The notes under the pieces are model-generated. The model was not told the origin of the DNA, searched no databases, and was given only the letters and a program-made list of their open reading frames with translations. A DNA stretch of 64,000 nucleotides, taken from positions 62,001-126,000 of the forward strand of contig NZ_BAMW01000006.1 of NCBI RefSeq assembly GCF_000963945.1, in the 5' to 3' direction. This DNA is from Acetobacter indonesiensis (GTDB lineage: Bacteria > Pseudomonadota > Alphaproteobacteria > Acetobacterales > Acetobacteraceae). Shown one piece after another: positions 54,561 through 63,299 of this stretch (positions are counted from its first letter, which is position 1; each line of letters starts with the position of its first letter). A program made the position numbers and the translations under genes.

Positions 54561-55586
54561 TCAACTTGTTGATGCTGGCAGATGTTCGGCTGCCAGATCC
54601 GCAGAAGCGCGGAATTCCCCAACAACTTGTCCATTCCAGTTTTTAAGGGTGCGGCGCATGAAATGGTTCAGCGAAGGACTGCTTTCCTGCCCAAACCGTG
54701 CAATGAGGGCCGCTGCCGCGGCCTCGGCAGCCCGTACGCCGCCGTCCCGACATTTTACGGCAATGCCAAGCCCTTTTTCCGGCAGCATGGCAATCATGAC
54801 CCCTTCTGCGCCCATTTTGGTTAAGACCCGGGGTGCAAGATCCTGCATCACCACTGTGTCAAACTGACTGGTGCCAGCTATCATGAACGGATGTGCTGCG
54901 ATGGCTGCGCGCAGACGTGTAGCAGCATCCTGATGATCGCCGCTTAATCCCTCACCACTGGCAAAGCGGGCATAAGCCAAGCCCAGAGCCTGAAGCGGAA
55001 TGGCCCATGTCGGGATAGCGCACCCGTCTGTCCCACGGTTATCGTCCGTATGTGCAACCCCCGTTACGGCCTCAAGCGCTTGTCTGACCTGCTGCATGAC
55101 GGGATGATCTGGGCGGCTGTAATGTTCCGGGTTGGTGTTTGTAGCACACGACAGACAGACAAAGCCTGCGTGCTTGCCAGAGCAGCAGTTATGCAGGGCG
55201 CAGGCTTGCTCGCCGCTTGCGGCTAACGCACGGGTTGCACGGCTATCTAAGGGCCAGTGGGTACCACATTCCAGAACGGTCGCATCATGTCCTGTGCGCG
55301 CCAGCATGGAGGTTGCAACAGCAATATGAGCAGGTTCACCCTGATGGGATGCACAAGCCAGAGCCAGTGCGTCTTGCTCCAGACTGTATTTATCTGCCGC
55401 ACCTGTAGTCAGGAGCGGCAGGGCTTGCAGCGCTTTGACTGTCGAGCGCGGAAAGATGGCGGTTTCGACATCTCCCGCAGAAAAAACAGTTTTACCCTGC
55501 CCGTCTACAACAATGGCTGCACCATAATGGCGGGATTCAACCCGGTTGCCGCGCGTGGCTTCGGCCAGAAGTACATCATGAGTCAC
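54561..55586 (-). CDS. Asparaginase II family protein
   Basis: A 341-residue member of the L-asparaginase II (PF06089) type, unlike the classical AnsA/AnsB. FPRSTVKALQALPLL, ACASHQGEPAHIAVA, HNCCSGKHAGFVCLSCA (Cys-rich) and DDNRGTDGCAIPTWAIPL are the characteristic blocks, in the order of the Rhizobium family enzymes. It hydrolyses asparagine to aspartate and ammonia. No signal peptide; cytosolic. Convergent with the histone-like gene. Confidence 0.92.
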   Translation of the reverse strand: MTHDVLLAEATRGNRVESRHYGAAIVVDGQGKTVFSAGDVETAIFPRSTVKALQALPLLTTGAADKYSLEQDALALACASHQGEPAHIAVATSMLARTGHDATVLECGTHWPLDSRATRALAASGEQACALHNCCSGKHAGFVCLSCATNTNPEHYSRPDHPVMQQVRQALEAVTGVAHTDDNRGTDGCAIPTWAIPLQALGLAYARFASGEGLSGDHQDAATRLRAAIAAHPFMIAGTSQFDTVVMQDLAPRVLTKMGAEGVMIAMLPEKGLGIAVKCRDGGVRAAEAAAAALIARFGQESSPSLNHFMRRTLKNWNGQVVGEFRASADLAAEHLPASTS

Positions 55587-55746
55587 GGCTGGTTCTCCTT
55601 ACCCTGTTGCCTTGTCAGGAATGGTATAGCGTTTTGAGCACCGGCCAGTTCTGCGCTGTTACGTCAGCACAGTGGGCCGAATACAGTCTGGCTGCTGGCT
55701 ATACTCAAAAAGACCGCTCGCGGCAAAAATCAGGGGAGGGTAGGGC

Positions 55747-56571
55747 TCAGCCCAGACCCACCATGCGGGCAAATTTCTTCTGGCGGCTGAAAAACAGTTT
55801 TTCAGCAATATAGAATGCCAGATCCTGCAATTTGCTATGGGGTGTCAGACCAATGGTCTTGAAGATCATCCCTGTAACCCGTTTCAGGTGTTTGGGCTGA
55901 TAGGTTTTCATGGCGCGCGCCATATAGTTGGCAATGCAGCGATTATGGTCATACGGCATATCTGCCGGTTCATTGGTGGTGTGATAGGCCGATGCCAGCT
56001 CATCGTCCTCGCTTTCTGTCACACGGCCTAGGGCAATGCGGGCGCGTTGCAGCGTGCTGATTTTCTCGCGCTTCAGATAGCGGTGCATGTGGTCATAAAA
56101 CAGCTTGAAATGACGAAACTCGTCGGCTGCAATCTGTTTGCACAACGCCTTGAGCACGGGTTCATCCGTGGCGTCGGCCAGAGCGGTGTAGAACGAAGAC
56201 GTGCCAGTTTCGACCATGCAGCGCGCAATCAGTTCACCCGTGCGGGAGCCACGGATGGACTGATCGACATCAAGCTGAATTTTGTAGAAATCACGATAAC
56301 GCTGAAATGCGTCCTGATAATCCCACTGCGGGTCTGCCAGCATGGCCCAGCGGCCCAGTGCATCCCCATGCTGAATTTCTTCCACAGCCCAATGGTCTGC
56401 GGCCTGCTGAAAATCCGGGTCATCATGAAACACGTTATTAAGATAGACAGCGTAATCCACGCTGTTACGCTCAACGACAGATGCCGCCTTGACCGCTTTT
56501 ACCAGTTCCGGATCGACTTTTGATGGGTCAAAGCTGTCCCACGGTAACTGGTCAATCTGCCAATGTTTCAT
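55747..56571 (-). CDS. Ferritin-like di-iron protein of unknown function
   Basis: A 274-residue mostly helical protein with a complete carboxylate-bridged di-iron set in the order E34 (VVERN), E65-I-Q-H68 (VEEIQHGD), E121 (VETG) and E151-F-R-H154 (ADEFRHFKLF). This is the four-helix bundle of ferritin-like oxidases and acyl-ACP-desaturase-like proteins. A YNHN-like loop and basic C-terminus follow. No signal peptide. Substrate is unknown: hydroxylase, desaturase or iron handling are all possible. The region upstream holds several hairpins. Confidence 0.85.
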   Translation of the reverse strand: MKHWQIDQLPWDSFDPSKVDPELVKAVKAASVVERNSVDYAVYLNNVFHDDPDFQQAADHWAVEEIQHGDALGRWAMLADPQWDYQDAFQRYRDFYKIQLDVDQSIRGSRTGELIARCMVETGTSSFYTALADATDEPVLKALCKQIAADEFRHFKLFYDHMHRYLKREKISTLQRARIALGRVTESEDDELASAYHTTNEPADMPYDHNRCIANYMARAMKTYQPKHLKRVTGMIFKTIGLTPHSKLQDLAFYIAEKLFFSRQKKFARMVGLG

Positions 56572-57105
56572 ATGCGCCGGGTCTCCCGTCCTGACTGCCT
56601 ACATTTCCGGTTTGTGCTGCCATACCTGGAAAGCTGGCCACACCAAACCGCCCTGCAAGGCCTGCTTGCAAGGCTACTATTTCCTCGTCGCTCTGCGCTT
56701 CCCACCCCGATAACGGCTGGGTCCGTTACGGGTCTGCCTTGCGGCAGAAGCCTTCCCTTAACGCAAGGAGAAGCAGGAAGATGCGTGCCTGATGGCACGA
56801 ACAAGCCACTATTGGCCTGTTAGAACGCTTATGCCTCTAGCCCAAATGCCCTCCAGACGGAATGCCGTGAAACAAAAAAGAAACACACGCAGTCGGGTGG
56901 AAACAAGGCGGAGTGCGTTAAGGTTTGGAAATAAAACGGAAATAAAAGCCAATGACGCCAGTCTTACTCTATCAGAGGTATCCGTTATAACGCCACTGAT
57001 GCGTATTTTTGGGAACCAGAATTGGTGCCGGTGCTGCTGGCTCCCCATAGAAGACTGCCTGTGACATCATTGCAGCGCAGAGTATGGCACAGGCAGGGGC
57101 GCTGA
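56572..57105. other. Structured intergenic region upstream of the ferritin-like gene
   Basis: 534 bases without a supported gene. Between 56706 and 56799 there are four possible stems: CCCG-TAACGG/CCGTTACGGG (56706-56732), TCTGCC/GGCAGA (56733-56748), an alternative CCTTGCG/CGCAAGG (56737-56743 with 56762-56768), and CGTGCC/GGCACG (56784-56799). The second and third pairings exclude each other. On the minus strand this is 135-230 bases upstream of the ferritin-like start. It could be a regulatory leader or a small RNA. Confidence 0.5.
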
Positions 57106-57534
57106 TCAGATTTGTGGATTAACCGGAGCATCGCCCGGTTTGATTTCTGGCAGGGCGCGTGGGCGACGGTTTGCGTCCAGAGCCACGAAGGTGAAGTCGC
57201 CTTCAGTCACTTTAGAGGTCAGGTGCGTATGGCGGGCACGCCGCCAGGTCTGCACATGAATGGTCATGGACGTACGGCCTTCACGGGTAATTTCCGTGTA
57301 AATGCTGACTTCATCCCCCACGGCAACCGGCTCCAGAAACACCAGTCCGTTGATGGCTACTGTGGCGGCGCGGCCATTGGCGCGGAAGGCTGCCGTGGTG
57401 CCAGCTGCAAGATCCATCTGGGAGATAATCCAGCCGCCAAAGACGTCCCCTGCCGGGTTGGTGTCGGTTGGCATGGCGACAACACGGATGGTGGGCACGC
57501 CTTCAGGAATGGTGGCGGTATCTGATTTCGGCAT
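57106..57534 (-). CDS. yciA: Acyl-CoA thioesterase, YciA type
   Basis: A 142-residue hot-dog domain protein. The pattern VVAMPTDTNPAGDVFGGWIISQMDLAAG (with the conserved Asn/Asp-Pro and Gly-Gly) and VTEGDFTFVALDANRRPR is typical for acyl-CoA thioesterases of the YciA subgroup. It hydrolyses medium- and long-chain acyl-CoA and may set free CoA levels. Its start ATG at 57534 is 50 bases from the end of the AMP nucleosidase gene, same strand. Confidence 0.94.
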   Translation of the reverse strand: MPKSDTATIPEGVPTIRVVAMPTDTNPAGDVFGGWIISQMDLAAGTTAAFRANGRAATVAINGLVFLEPVAVGDEVSIYTEITREGRTSMTIHVQTWRRARHTHLTSKVTEGDFTFVALDANRRPRALPEIKPGDAPVNPQI

Positions 57535-57584
57535 ACTGATCTGGCCCTTTCCAGGCTCGTTAGGCAGTTTGTTGGTATGGTCCG

Positions 57585-59048
57585 TTACCGGAAGGGAGGT
57601 TCATCAAACCCACGCAACTTGCGGGAATGCAGGCGGCCCACCCCTTCTTCGCGCAGCATATGCATGGTTTCAATCCCTACCATCAGGTGCTGGCTTACTC
57701 TCTCACGATAAAAGGCATTTGCCATGCCGCGTAGCTTCAGTTCTCCGTGAAGTGGTTTGTCAGAGACACACAGCAACGTGCCGTAAGGCACACGGAAACG
57801 GAAGCCATTGGCCGCAATTGTGGCAGATTCCATATCAACCGCTATGGCTCGGCTCATGTTAATCTGAGTAAACAACTGGCGCAGTCGTAGTTCCCAGTTG
57901 CGGTTATCCGTTGTCATGACAGTGCCGGTGCGCAGGCGTGTCTTGATTTCCGATTCGTGTAGTCCGGTAATCCGCGCCGTTGCTTCCTGCATGGCGACCT
58001 GCACTTCCGCAATCGGGGGGACGGGCACCCAGGGGGGCAGGTCGTCATCCAGAACATGATCATCACGCACATACCCATGTGCCAGAACATAGTCGCCCAA
58101 AATCTGCGATCGGCGAAGACCCGCGCAATGCCCCACCATAATCCAGCAATGGGGACGCAGCACGGCCAGATGGTCGGTAATGGTTTTGGCGTTTGATGGT
58201 CCAACCCCGATATTGACGAGTGTAATACCGTCTCCATCCGGGCGGCACAGATGGTAGGCGGGCATCTGCGGCAAGCTGGTCAGGGGAGAAAAGGCCTCGG
58301 CACTTTCTGGGCCGGTATAAATCTGTTCGCCGGGTTCTACGTAAGCGGTGTAGGGGCTTTCAGGGTTATCAACCTGCGCGCGGGCATAATCGCGGAAGGT
58401 GTCAACATACCGCTGGTAGTTGGTCAGCAGAATAAAGCGCTGAAAGTGGCGGGGTTTTGTGCCTGTGTAATGGTGCAGGCGCGCCAGAGAGTAATCCGTT
58501 CGCTCGGCCGTAAACAGGGCCAAAGGGCGTGAGCGGTTAGGGTCAGGCAGGGTCTCGCAGTTGGCGATACTGTCATCCGTTGAATGAAGATCAGGCAGTA
58601 CAAACTGTTCCTGCAACAGCCGCAAGTCAGCTTCTGTCAGCCCTGTGACGGCTTCTTCCATAACGTAGGGCAACGGAATAGGGCGATGGGAGCACCCCAC
58701 CAGCACTGGCTGGCCATAATGGTGCAGCAGCAGGGCAATCTGTTCCCGCAGGTAGTCACGAAACAACGCGGGCCGTGTAATGGTGGAACAGTAGAAACCG
58801 GGTTCCAGCATGACATCAAAGGGCGGCCTCCCCTGTATGGGGGTGCCGGGCGGAAGTTCAAGCGCCAGGCACGGATAGGTGGCTTCATGCGGGGGGCAGC
58901 CCTGCCGTGCCGCGAAGGCGGTGTGCAGACGGTGGGTGCTGTTTTTATAAAGTGTGCACAGATGCGCAACAGCCTCTTCAGCGACGGTAAAAGCTTTGAA
59001 ATTGGTGCCTGCGGCATCACGCAGGGCGGTCATGTCTGTGTGAACCAT
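57585..59048 (-). CDS. amn: AMP nucleosidase
   Basis: From the ATG at 59048, with AAGGAG four bases upstream, the protein has 487 residues, close to E. coli Amn. An N-terminal regulatory domain of about 175 residues is followed by the phosphorylase-fold catalytic domain. LVNIGVGPSNAKTITDHLAVLRPHCWIMVGHCAGLR and VDMESATIAANGFRFRVPYGTLLCVSD carry the conserved parts. It cleaves AMP to adenine and ribose 5-phosphate. A longer frame to 59375 has no family match. Confidence 0.93.
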   Translation of the reverse strand: MVHTDMTALRDAAGTNFKAFTVAEEAVAHLCTLYKNSTHRLHTAFAARQGCPPHEATYPCLALELPPGTPIQGRPPFDVMLEPGFYCSTITRPALFRDYLREQIALLLHHYGQPVLVGCSHRPIPLPYVMEEAVTGLTEADLRLLQEQFVLPDLHSTDDSIANCETLPDPNRSRPLALFTAERTDYSLARLHHYTGTKPRHFQRFILLTNYQRYVDTFRDYARAQVDNPESPYTAYVEPGEQIYTGPESAEAFSPLTSLPQMPAYHLCRPDGDGITLVNIGVGPSNAKTITDHLAVLRPHCWIMVGHCAGLRRSQILGDYVLAHGYVRDDHVLDDDLPPWVPVPPIAEVQVAMQEATARITGLHESEIKTRLRTGTVMTTDNRNWELRLRQLFTQINMSRAIAVDMESATIAANGFRFRVPYGTLLCVSDKPLHGELKLRGMANAFYRERVSQHLMVGIETMHMLREEGVGRLHSRKLRGFDEPPFR

Positions 59049-59211
59049 TCTGCTCCTTATGGTGCTGTTGGCTTTCTCTATTACAGACCAGTAAGACCTA
59101 CGAGAGAAGTCCGCGCAAGCCCTGTGCGCATGTTTGGGCCTGCGACCGTATCTGTTTGCTGCAATCTGGGTTACAACGCGCCCGAGTTTGCAACAGAGAT
59201 GAGTAGGATGA

Positions 59212-60732
59212 ATGAGCGCCTGTACGCCTGAGCAGTTGGCAATTCTGGGTAAAAAACCAACCGACAGTTTCAAGGTTGTGGCAGGTGCAGGGTGCGGTAA
59301 AACAACAACGCTTGTACTGTTCAGTGAAACGTGGAGCCGACATAAAGGCCTGTATCTGGCCTTTAACACGGCCATTGCCCGCGAGGCACGTGGTCGTTTT
59401 CCACGCCAGATAGAAGCACGAACTGCCCATAGTTACGCGTATCAAGATCTGAATATCCGCGCATTGGAGCGCGAGCGGTTAATCCCCCGTTACACTCTGC
59501 GGCATATCAGGGAGCTGGAAAAAGAACTGGGCGTGTCAGTGCCATCGGGCTGTGCAGAGGTCGCGTTAAAAACACTGACGGCGTTTCTGATTAGCGCAGG
59601 GTCAAAGCTGACACAGGCCCATTGCCCGGAAAAAGATGCCAAGCGTAACAGGGCTATTCGCACCTTTGTCGCTGCGGCGTTTAAATACATTATTCGCTTT
59701 GAAAAAAACAGTTTTCCCATAACGCATGATGTTTACCTGAAACGGTTTGAATTGGACCGTAAAATTGCGGGGTATGATTACATCATGGTGGATGAAGCAC
59801 AGGATCTTAACCCTGTGCTATTTTCCATTCTGGAAAAATCGGGGCTGCCTGTCGTTGCCGTGGGGGACCCGCACCAGTCCATTTATGCGTTCCGGGGGGC
59901 AATGGATGCCATGGCGGCCCTGAAAGTGCAGGAATTGCCGCTAACGCAAAGCTGGCGATTTGGTGAGGACATAGCCCGTCTTTCAAACGCCACGTTGGCG
60001 CAACACTCCAAACCGGCACGGCATAGGCTGCATGGTAACCCTGCCAGAAACAGTCTCATTCGGCTTTATAATGGGAAAATACGACCCACCAGCAATACAC
60101 TGGTTCTAGCCCGCACCAATGCACGACTGTTTGAAAGTCTGGTCAATATTCAGACACCTTTCCATGTTTTGGGGGGCGTGCAGGATATGATGCACGAAAT
60201 CCGGGCGGCACTGACACTGTTCAGGCGACATACCAACCCCGTAGCCAAAGGGGTTGAGGGAGCTTTGCCCTTTGGGTCATGGAAAGAACTGCTGGCCGCC
60301 AAAGATGGTGAAAATGCTGACCCAACGGCCAAGCGGTTATTCACGATTGTTGATAAGCACAGCCATGATCTGGACGGAAAAATAAAGGCCATTCAGGCCC
60401 TGCATCGGGAAAACCCGGAAGACGTTAGCCTTGTCTGTTCAACGGCCCACAAGGCCAAAGGGCGCGAATTCGAAACTGTGATTATGCTGGATGATTTTCA
60501 ATCCCCGGCTGAATGGGCGGTAAGACGGGAACGGGCCTTGGCCAGACTTCTGAAGCTGAATGAGCAGGACGGCCAGCCCGAAAAAACGCTCGCCCGTCAG
60601 AAAGAAAAATTTACGCGGCGGATGGAGGAATGTGATCAGGAAATCAATCTGTTATACGTCGCCTGCACACGGGCCAGTGGTCAGCTTTATCTGCCAGAAG
60701 CGGTTTACAAATTCTGGCAGGAAAGTGTGTAA
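59212..60732 (+). CDS. Short UvrD/FBH1-like superfamily 1 helicase
   Basis: A 506-residue SF1A helicase, about 200 residues shorter than UvrD. Motif I is VVAGAGCGKTTT near residue 23, motif II IMVDEAQDLNP near 195, motif III VAVGDPHQSIYAFRGA, motif V STAHKAKGREFETVIML and motif VI NLLYVACTRA. The arrangement resembles the FBH1 (F-box helicase) C-terminal part. All helicase motifs are intact. The 1B and 2B insert domains are small. The gene is divergent from amn and ends in its own terminator. Role could be recombination control at forks; no direct evidence. Confidence 0.9.
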   Translation: MSACTPEQLAILGKKPTDSFKVVAGAGCGKTTTLVLFSETWSRHKGLYLAFNTAIAREARGRFPRQIEARTAHSYAYQDLNIRALERERLIPRYTLRHIRELEKELGVSVPSGCAEVALKTLTAFLISAGSKLTQAHCPEKDAKRNRAIRTFVAAAFKYIIRFEKNSFPITHDVYLKRFELDRKIAGYDYIMVDEAQDLNPVLFSILEKSGLPVVAVGDPHQSIYAFRGAMDAMAALKVQELPLTQSWRFGEDIARLSNATLAQHSKPARHRLHGNPARNSLIRLYNGKIRPTSNTLVLARTNARLFESLVNIQTPFHVLGGVQDMMHEIRAALTLFRRHTNPVAKGVEGALPFGSWKELLAAKDGENADPTAKRLFTIVDKHSHDLDGKIKAIQALHRENPEDVSLVCSTAHKAKGREFETVIMLDDFQSPAEWAVRRERALARLLKLNEQDGQPEKTLARQKEKFTRRMEECDQEINLLYVACTRASGQLYLPEAVYKFWQESV

Positions 60733-60799
60733 GCTCCTGTGCTGTCTTGATATTAAAGACGCGAAGGTGAGGCAATTTCTTTGGAACAAGGCATTTTTT

Positions 60800-60846
60800 C
60801 TATACTAGGCCGTCCCATAAAAGAACGGTCTAGTATAGGTTTTTTA
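60800..60846 (+). terminator. Terminator after the helicase gene
   Basis: A 14-bp stem, 60800-60813 with 60825-60838 (one G-T pair), followed by G and six T. The next gene is on the opposite strand. Confidence 0.88.
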
Positions 60847-60862
60847 CCAATTTTCAGCTCAA

Positions 60863-63235
60863 TCAGTATGTGAAATTGATTTTTGCTCCGACAAAGCGTG
60901 GGTTGCCCGGAATGACGGAATAGAAGGTCGATTGGGTGCCACCCGACAACCAGTAACGACGGTCTGCCAGATTTTGCCCATAGACGGTAACAGACCAATA
61001 TTGTTTGGGTGCCGCAAAGGTCAGGAAGCTGTTGACCAGAAAATAGGCCGGCGCGCGATAATAGCCGCCCAGCCCAATATACTGGGGTTGCGTTTGTGCA
61101 CCGCGATAGCTGTAATCAACATCAAAGGTCATCTGATAGTTGCGGAACACGCTCCATGTATACATGGCAGAACCGCTGAGTGTCAGGTTCGCCAGCCCCA
61201 TATCAACGCCGTTATAGTTTGTGTAAAAGGCCGTCCATTGCCCGGTGCGGTTGTAATTGGCCGTGGTGGCTGAACGGTCAACTCCCTGAAACTGGTTGTA
61301 AACACCATGCTGGTAGCCGAAATTCTGGCTGAGTGTCAGACCACGAAACGGCCGGATAAGAGCGTTGAATTCTGCTCCATAAATGGAGGAGCGTGGCGCG
61401 TTGACGTAGGCTCCCTGCACACCGTAAAGCGGCACAACAATGCTGCCCAGTAATTGCTGGTCACGATAGTCATAATAATAACCGGCGGCATTAAAGCGGA
61501 TTTTATCGTGCAGGAAAGATGTTTTGAAGCCGCCTTCATATGTCAGAACCTGTTCTGGTTTGAAGGGCTTCAACTGGTCTGACACGCTGGTCATGTTGGC
61601 CGAGAAACCGCCCGGTTTGAATCCCCGGCGGAAGTCAACATAGGTCAGGATGTTGGGGGTAACCTGATATTCAAGCCCGACACGACCAGAAAACTGATTA
61701 CCAAGAGCACCGCTGGAGCCAAAAAATTTGGAGGTTGTGGGCTGGGCACCGCTATAGGTTGTCCCCACCAGATTGATCAGTTGCCGGTCATCTGATTCGT
61801 GGCTTATGGCCCCGATAATCCGCAATCCCTTAATCAGGCGGTAAGAAAGATGCGCATACTGGTTAAAGGTTTGCTGATTCTGCCCATAAGCTGTTTCGTA
61901 GAAATATTTGCCTTTGTCGGTAGCGGCATAGCGGTCTGACATGTCGTACCAGAAATTGGAGTTGGTGCGCCCCCGATTGTAATAAAGGCCCACAGTCCAT
62001 TGCAAACGGTCAGAAGCATTATTGGAGCCGAGTTTGACTTCCTGAGAAAAGAAGTTTGTCTGATTGTTACGATACATATTGCCATACGCACCAACGGTGT
62101 TGGTCTGGTTCGACAGTTCATGTTCGTCAATCATTTCATAGGCGCTGACGCTGGTCAGTCTGGCCCATGAAAAATCTTTTGTGAAACGCACATTCGCGCC
62201 CCAGAACAGGTTGTCTTCCCGTGGTTTCTGGTTTTTGGCGTTAAGACCAATCGCATCGGCAAACTGTTGGCTTAGGCCCCAGTTGGTTGCCATGATATCG
62301 TTTCTGTTGTTCGCAATACCGTAGCTGTTTGTCATGATCGCACCGGCAGGTGCGTCAGATTGATCTGTTGTCCAGTGGCCACCAATATCCAGCCGGGTTG
62401 TGTCGTCAATCTGCCAACGCAGTTTGCCGCGTAAAGCGCCCAGATCCGCGTTGCCAAAACCTTTGCCCTGACTGTTGTGCTGAAAACCCCCGCCTGTCAG
62501 GGATTGCCCGGAAAGACGGTAGGATAAGGATTTGCCAATGGGGCCGGAAATATAGCCTTCAACACGGTTGCGGCCATAGCTGGCAATATCTTCCGTCAGC
62601 CCGGCATGGAATGTGCGTGTGGGGTCGGCTGTGCGGAAGTTGATTTCGCCACCTGTGGTCACCTGTCCATGGCTCAACCCGGACTGGCCGGGGCTGACAG
62701 TGACACTATCCATGTCAAACAGGATGCCGGTTGTCATGATGCTGACAGGCATTGCAACGTCATCAACATACGGCATGACGGAGGGGAGGTTGTTTTGCGT
62801 CAGGTCGGCCATGCCCACCCCACGCAGCGCGAAGTTTAACCCGGCGGAGCCATTGGATGGCTGCACCGTCAGGCTGGGTGCAACACGGATCAGATCTGTC
62901 ATCTGCCGCACATTTTTTTCCTGAAGATCCTTACCGGTCAGGCGCGTTGCGGAATCTGGCATATGTTGCTGGTTGCGAAAGGGATCACGCCGGATGCTAA
63001 CCTGCACATCCTCCCCCTGAGAGGATGTCAGTGGCCCGGTGCTGCGCCGCGAACGGCTTGTTTTTTTCACACCTTGAACAGCAGCCTTTTTAGAATGCGA
63101 AGGCGCATGATGTGATGCAGAGGAGTGCGCCGGGGCCGTTGCGGCCAGACTGTCAAACACAGGTGCGCTGATCAGGCAGGAACAGGATAGGACAAGTTTC
63201 AGGCATAGCTTGGGCGTTGGCGCACGAAAGGACAT
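60863..63235 (-). CDS. TonB-dependent outer-membrane receptor
   Basis: A 790-residue protein. A signal peptide and a His/Ser/Ala-rich stretch of about 50 residues precede a possible TonB box (GEDVQVSIRR), the plug (TRLTGKDLQEKNVRQMTDLIRVAPSL, GLNFALRGVGMADL) and a beta-barrel ending in PRFVGAKINFTY, which has the terminal aromatic residue. The ATG has GAGG upstream. It imports a chelate or sugar with energy from TonB. The ligand is unknown; no regulator or ABC transporter is next to it, though DctA follows upstream. Confidence 0.92.
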   Translation of the reverse strand: MSFRAPTPKLCLKLVLSCSCLISAPVFDSLAATAPAHSSASHHAPSHSKKAAVQGVKKTSRSRRSTGPLTSSQGEDVQVSIRRDPFRNQQHMPDSATRLTGKDLQEKNVRQMTDLIRVAPSLTVQPSNGSAGLNFALRGVGMADLTQNNLPSVMPYVDDVAMPVSIMTTGILFDMDSVTVSPGQSGLSHGQVTTGGEINFRTADPTRTFHAGLTEDIASYGRNRVEGYISGPIGKSLSYRLSGQSLTGGGFQHNSQGKGFGNADLGALRGKLRWQIDDTTRLDIGGHWTTDQSDAPAGAIMTNSYGIANNRNDIMATNWGLSQQFADAIGLNAKNQKPREDNLFWGANVRFTKDFSWARLTSVSAYEMIDEHELSNQTNTVGAYGNMYRNNQTNFFSQEVKLGSNNASDRLQWTVGLYYNRGRTNSNFWYDMSDRYAATDKGKYFYETAYGQNQQTFNQYAHLSYRLIKGLRIIGAISHESDDRQLINLVGTTYSGAQPTTSKFFGSSGALGNQFSGRVGLEYQVTPNILTYVDFRRGFKPGGFSANMTSVSDQLKPFKPEQVLTYEGGFKTSFLHDKIRFNAAGYYYDYRDQQLLGSIVVPLYGVQGAYVNAPRSSIYGAEFNALIRPFRGLTLSQNFGYQHGVYNQFQGVDRSATTANYNRTGQWTAFYTNYNGVDMGLANLTLSGSAMYTWSVFRNYQMTFDVDYSYRGAQTQPQYIGLGGYYRAPAYFLVNSFLTFAAPKQYWSVTVYGQNLADRRYWLSGGTQSTFYSVIPGNPRFVGAKINFTY

Positions 63236-63299
63236 CGTAAACCTCGGGGAGAAAGGGAAGGTATGGAGGAGAGTGTGGGTTAAACGGCGGGGCTACATG

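Noticed and set aside
56706-56799. SRP RNA or tmRNA identity of the structured stretch
   Set aside because: The SRP tetraloop sequence and the tmRNA tRNA-like ends are not present. I keep it only as an unknown structure.
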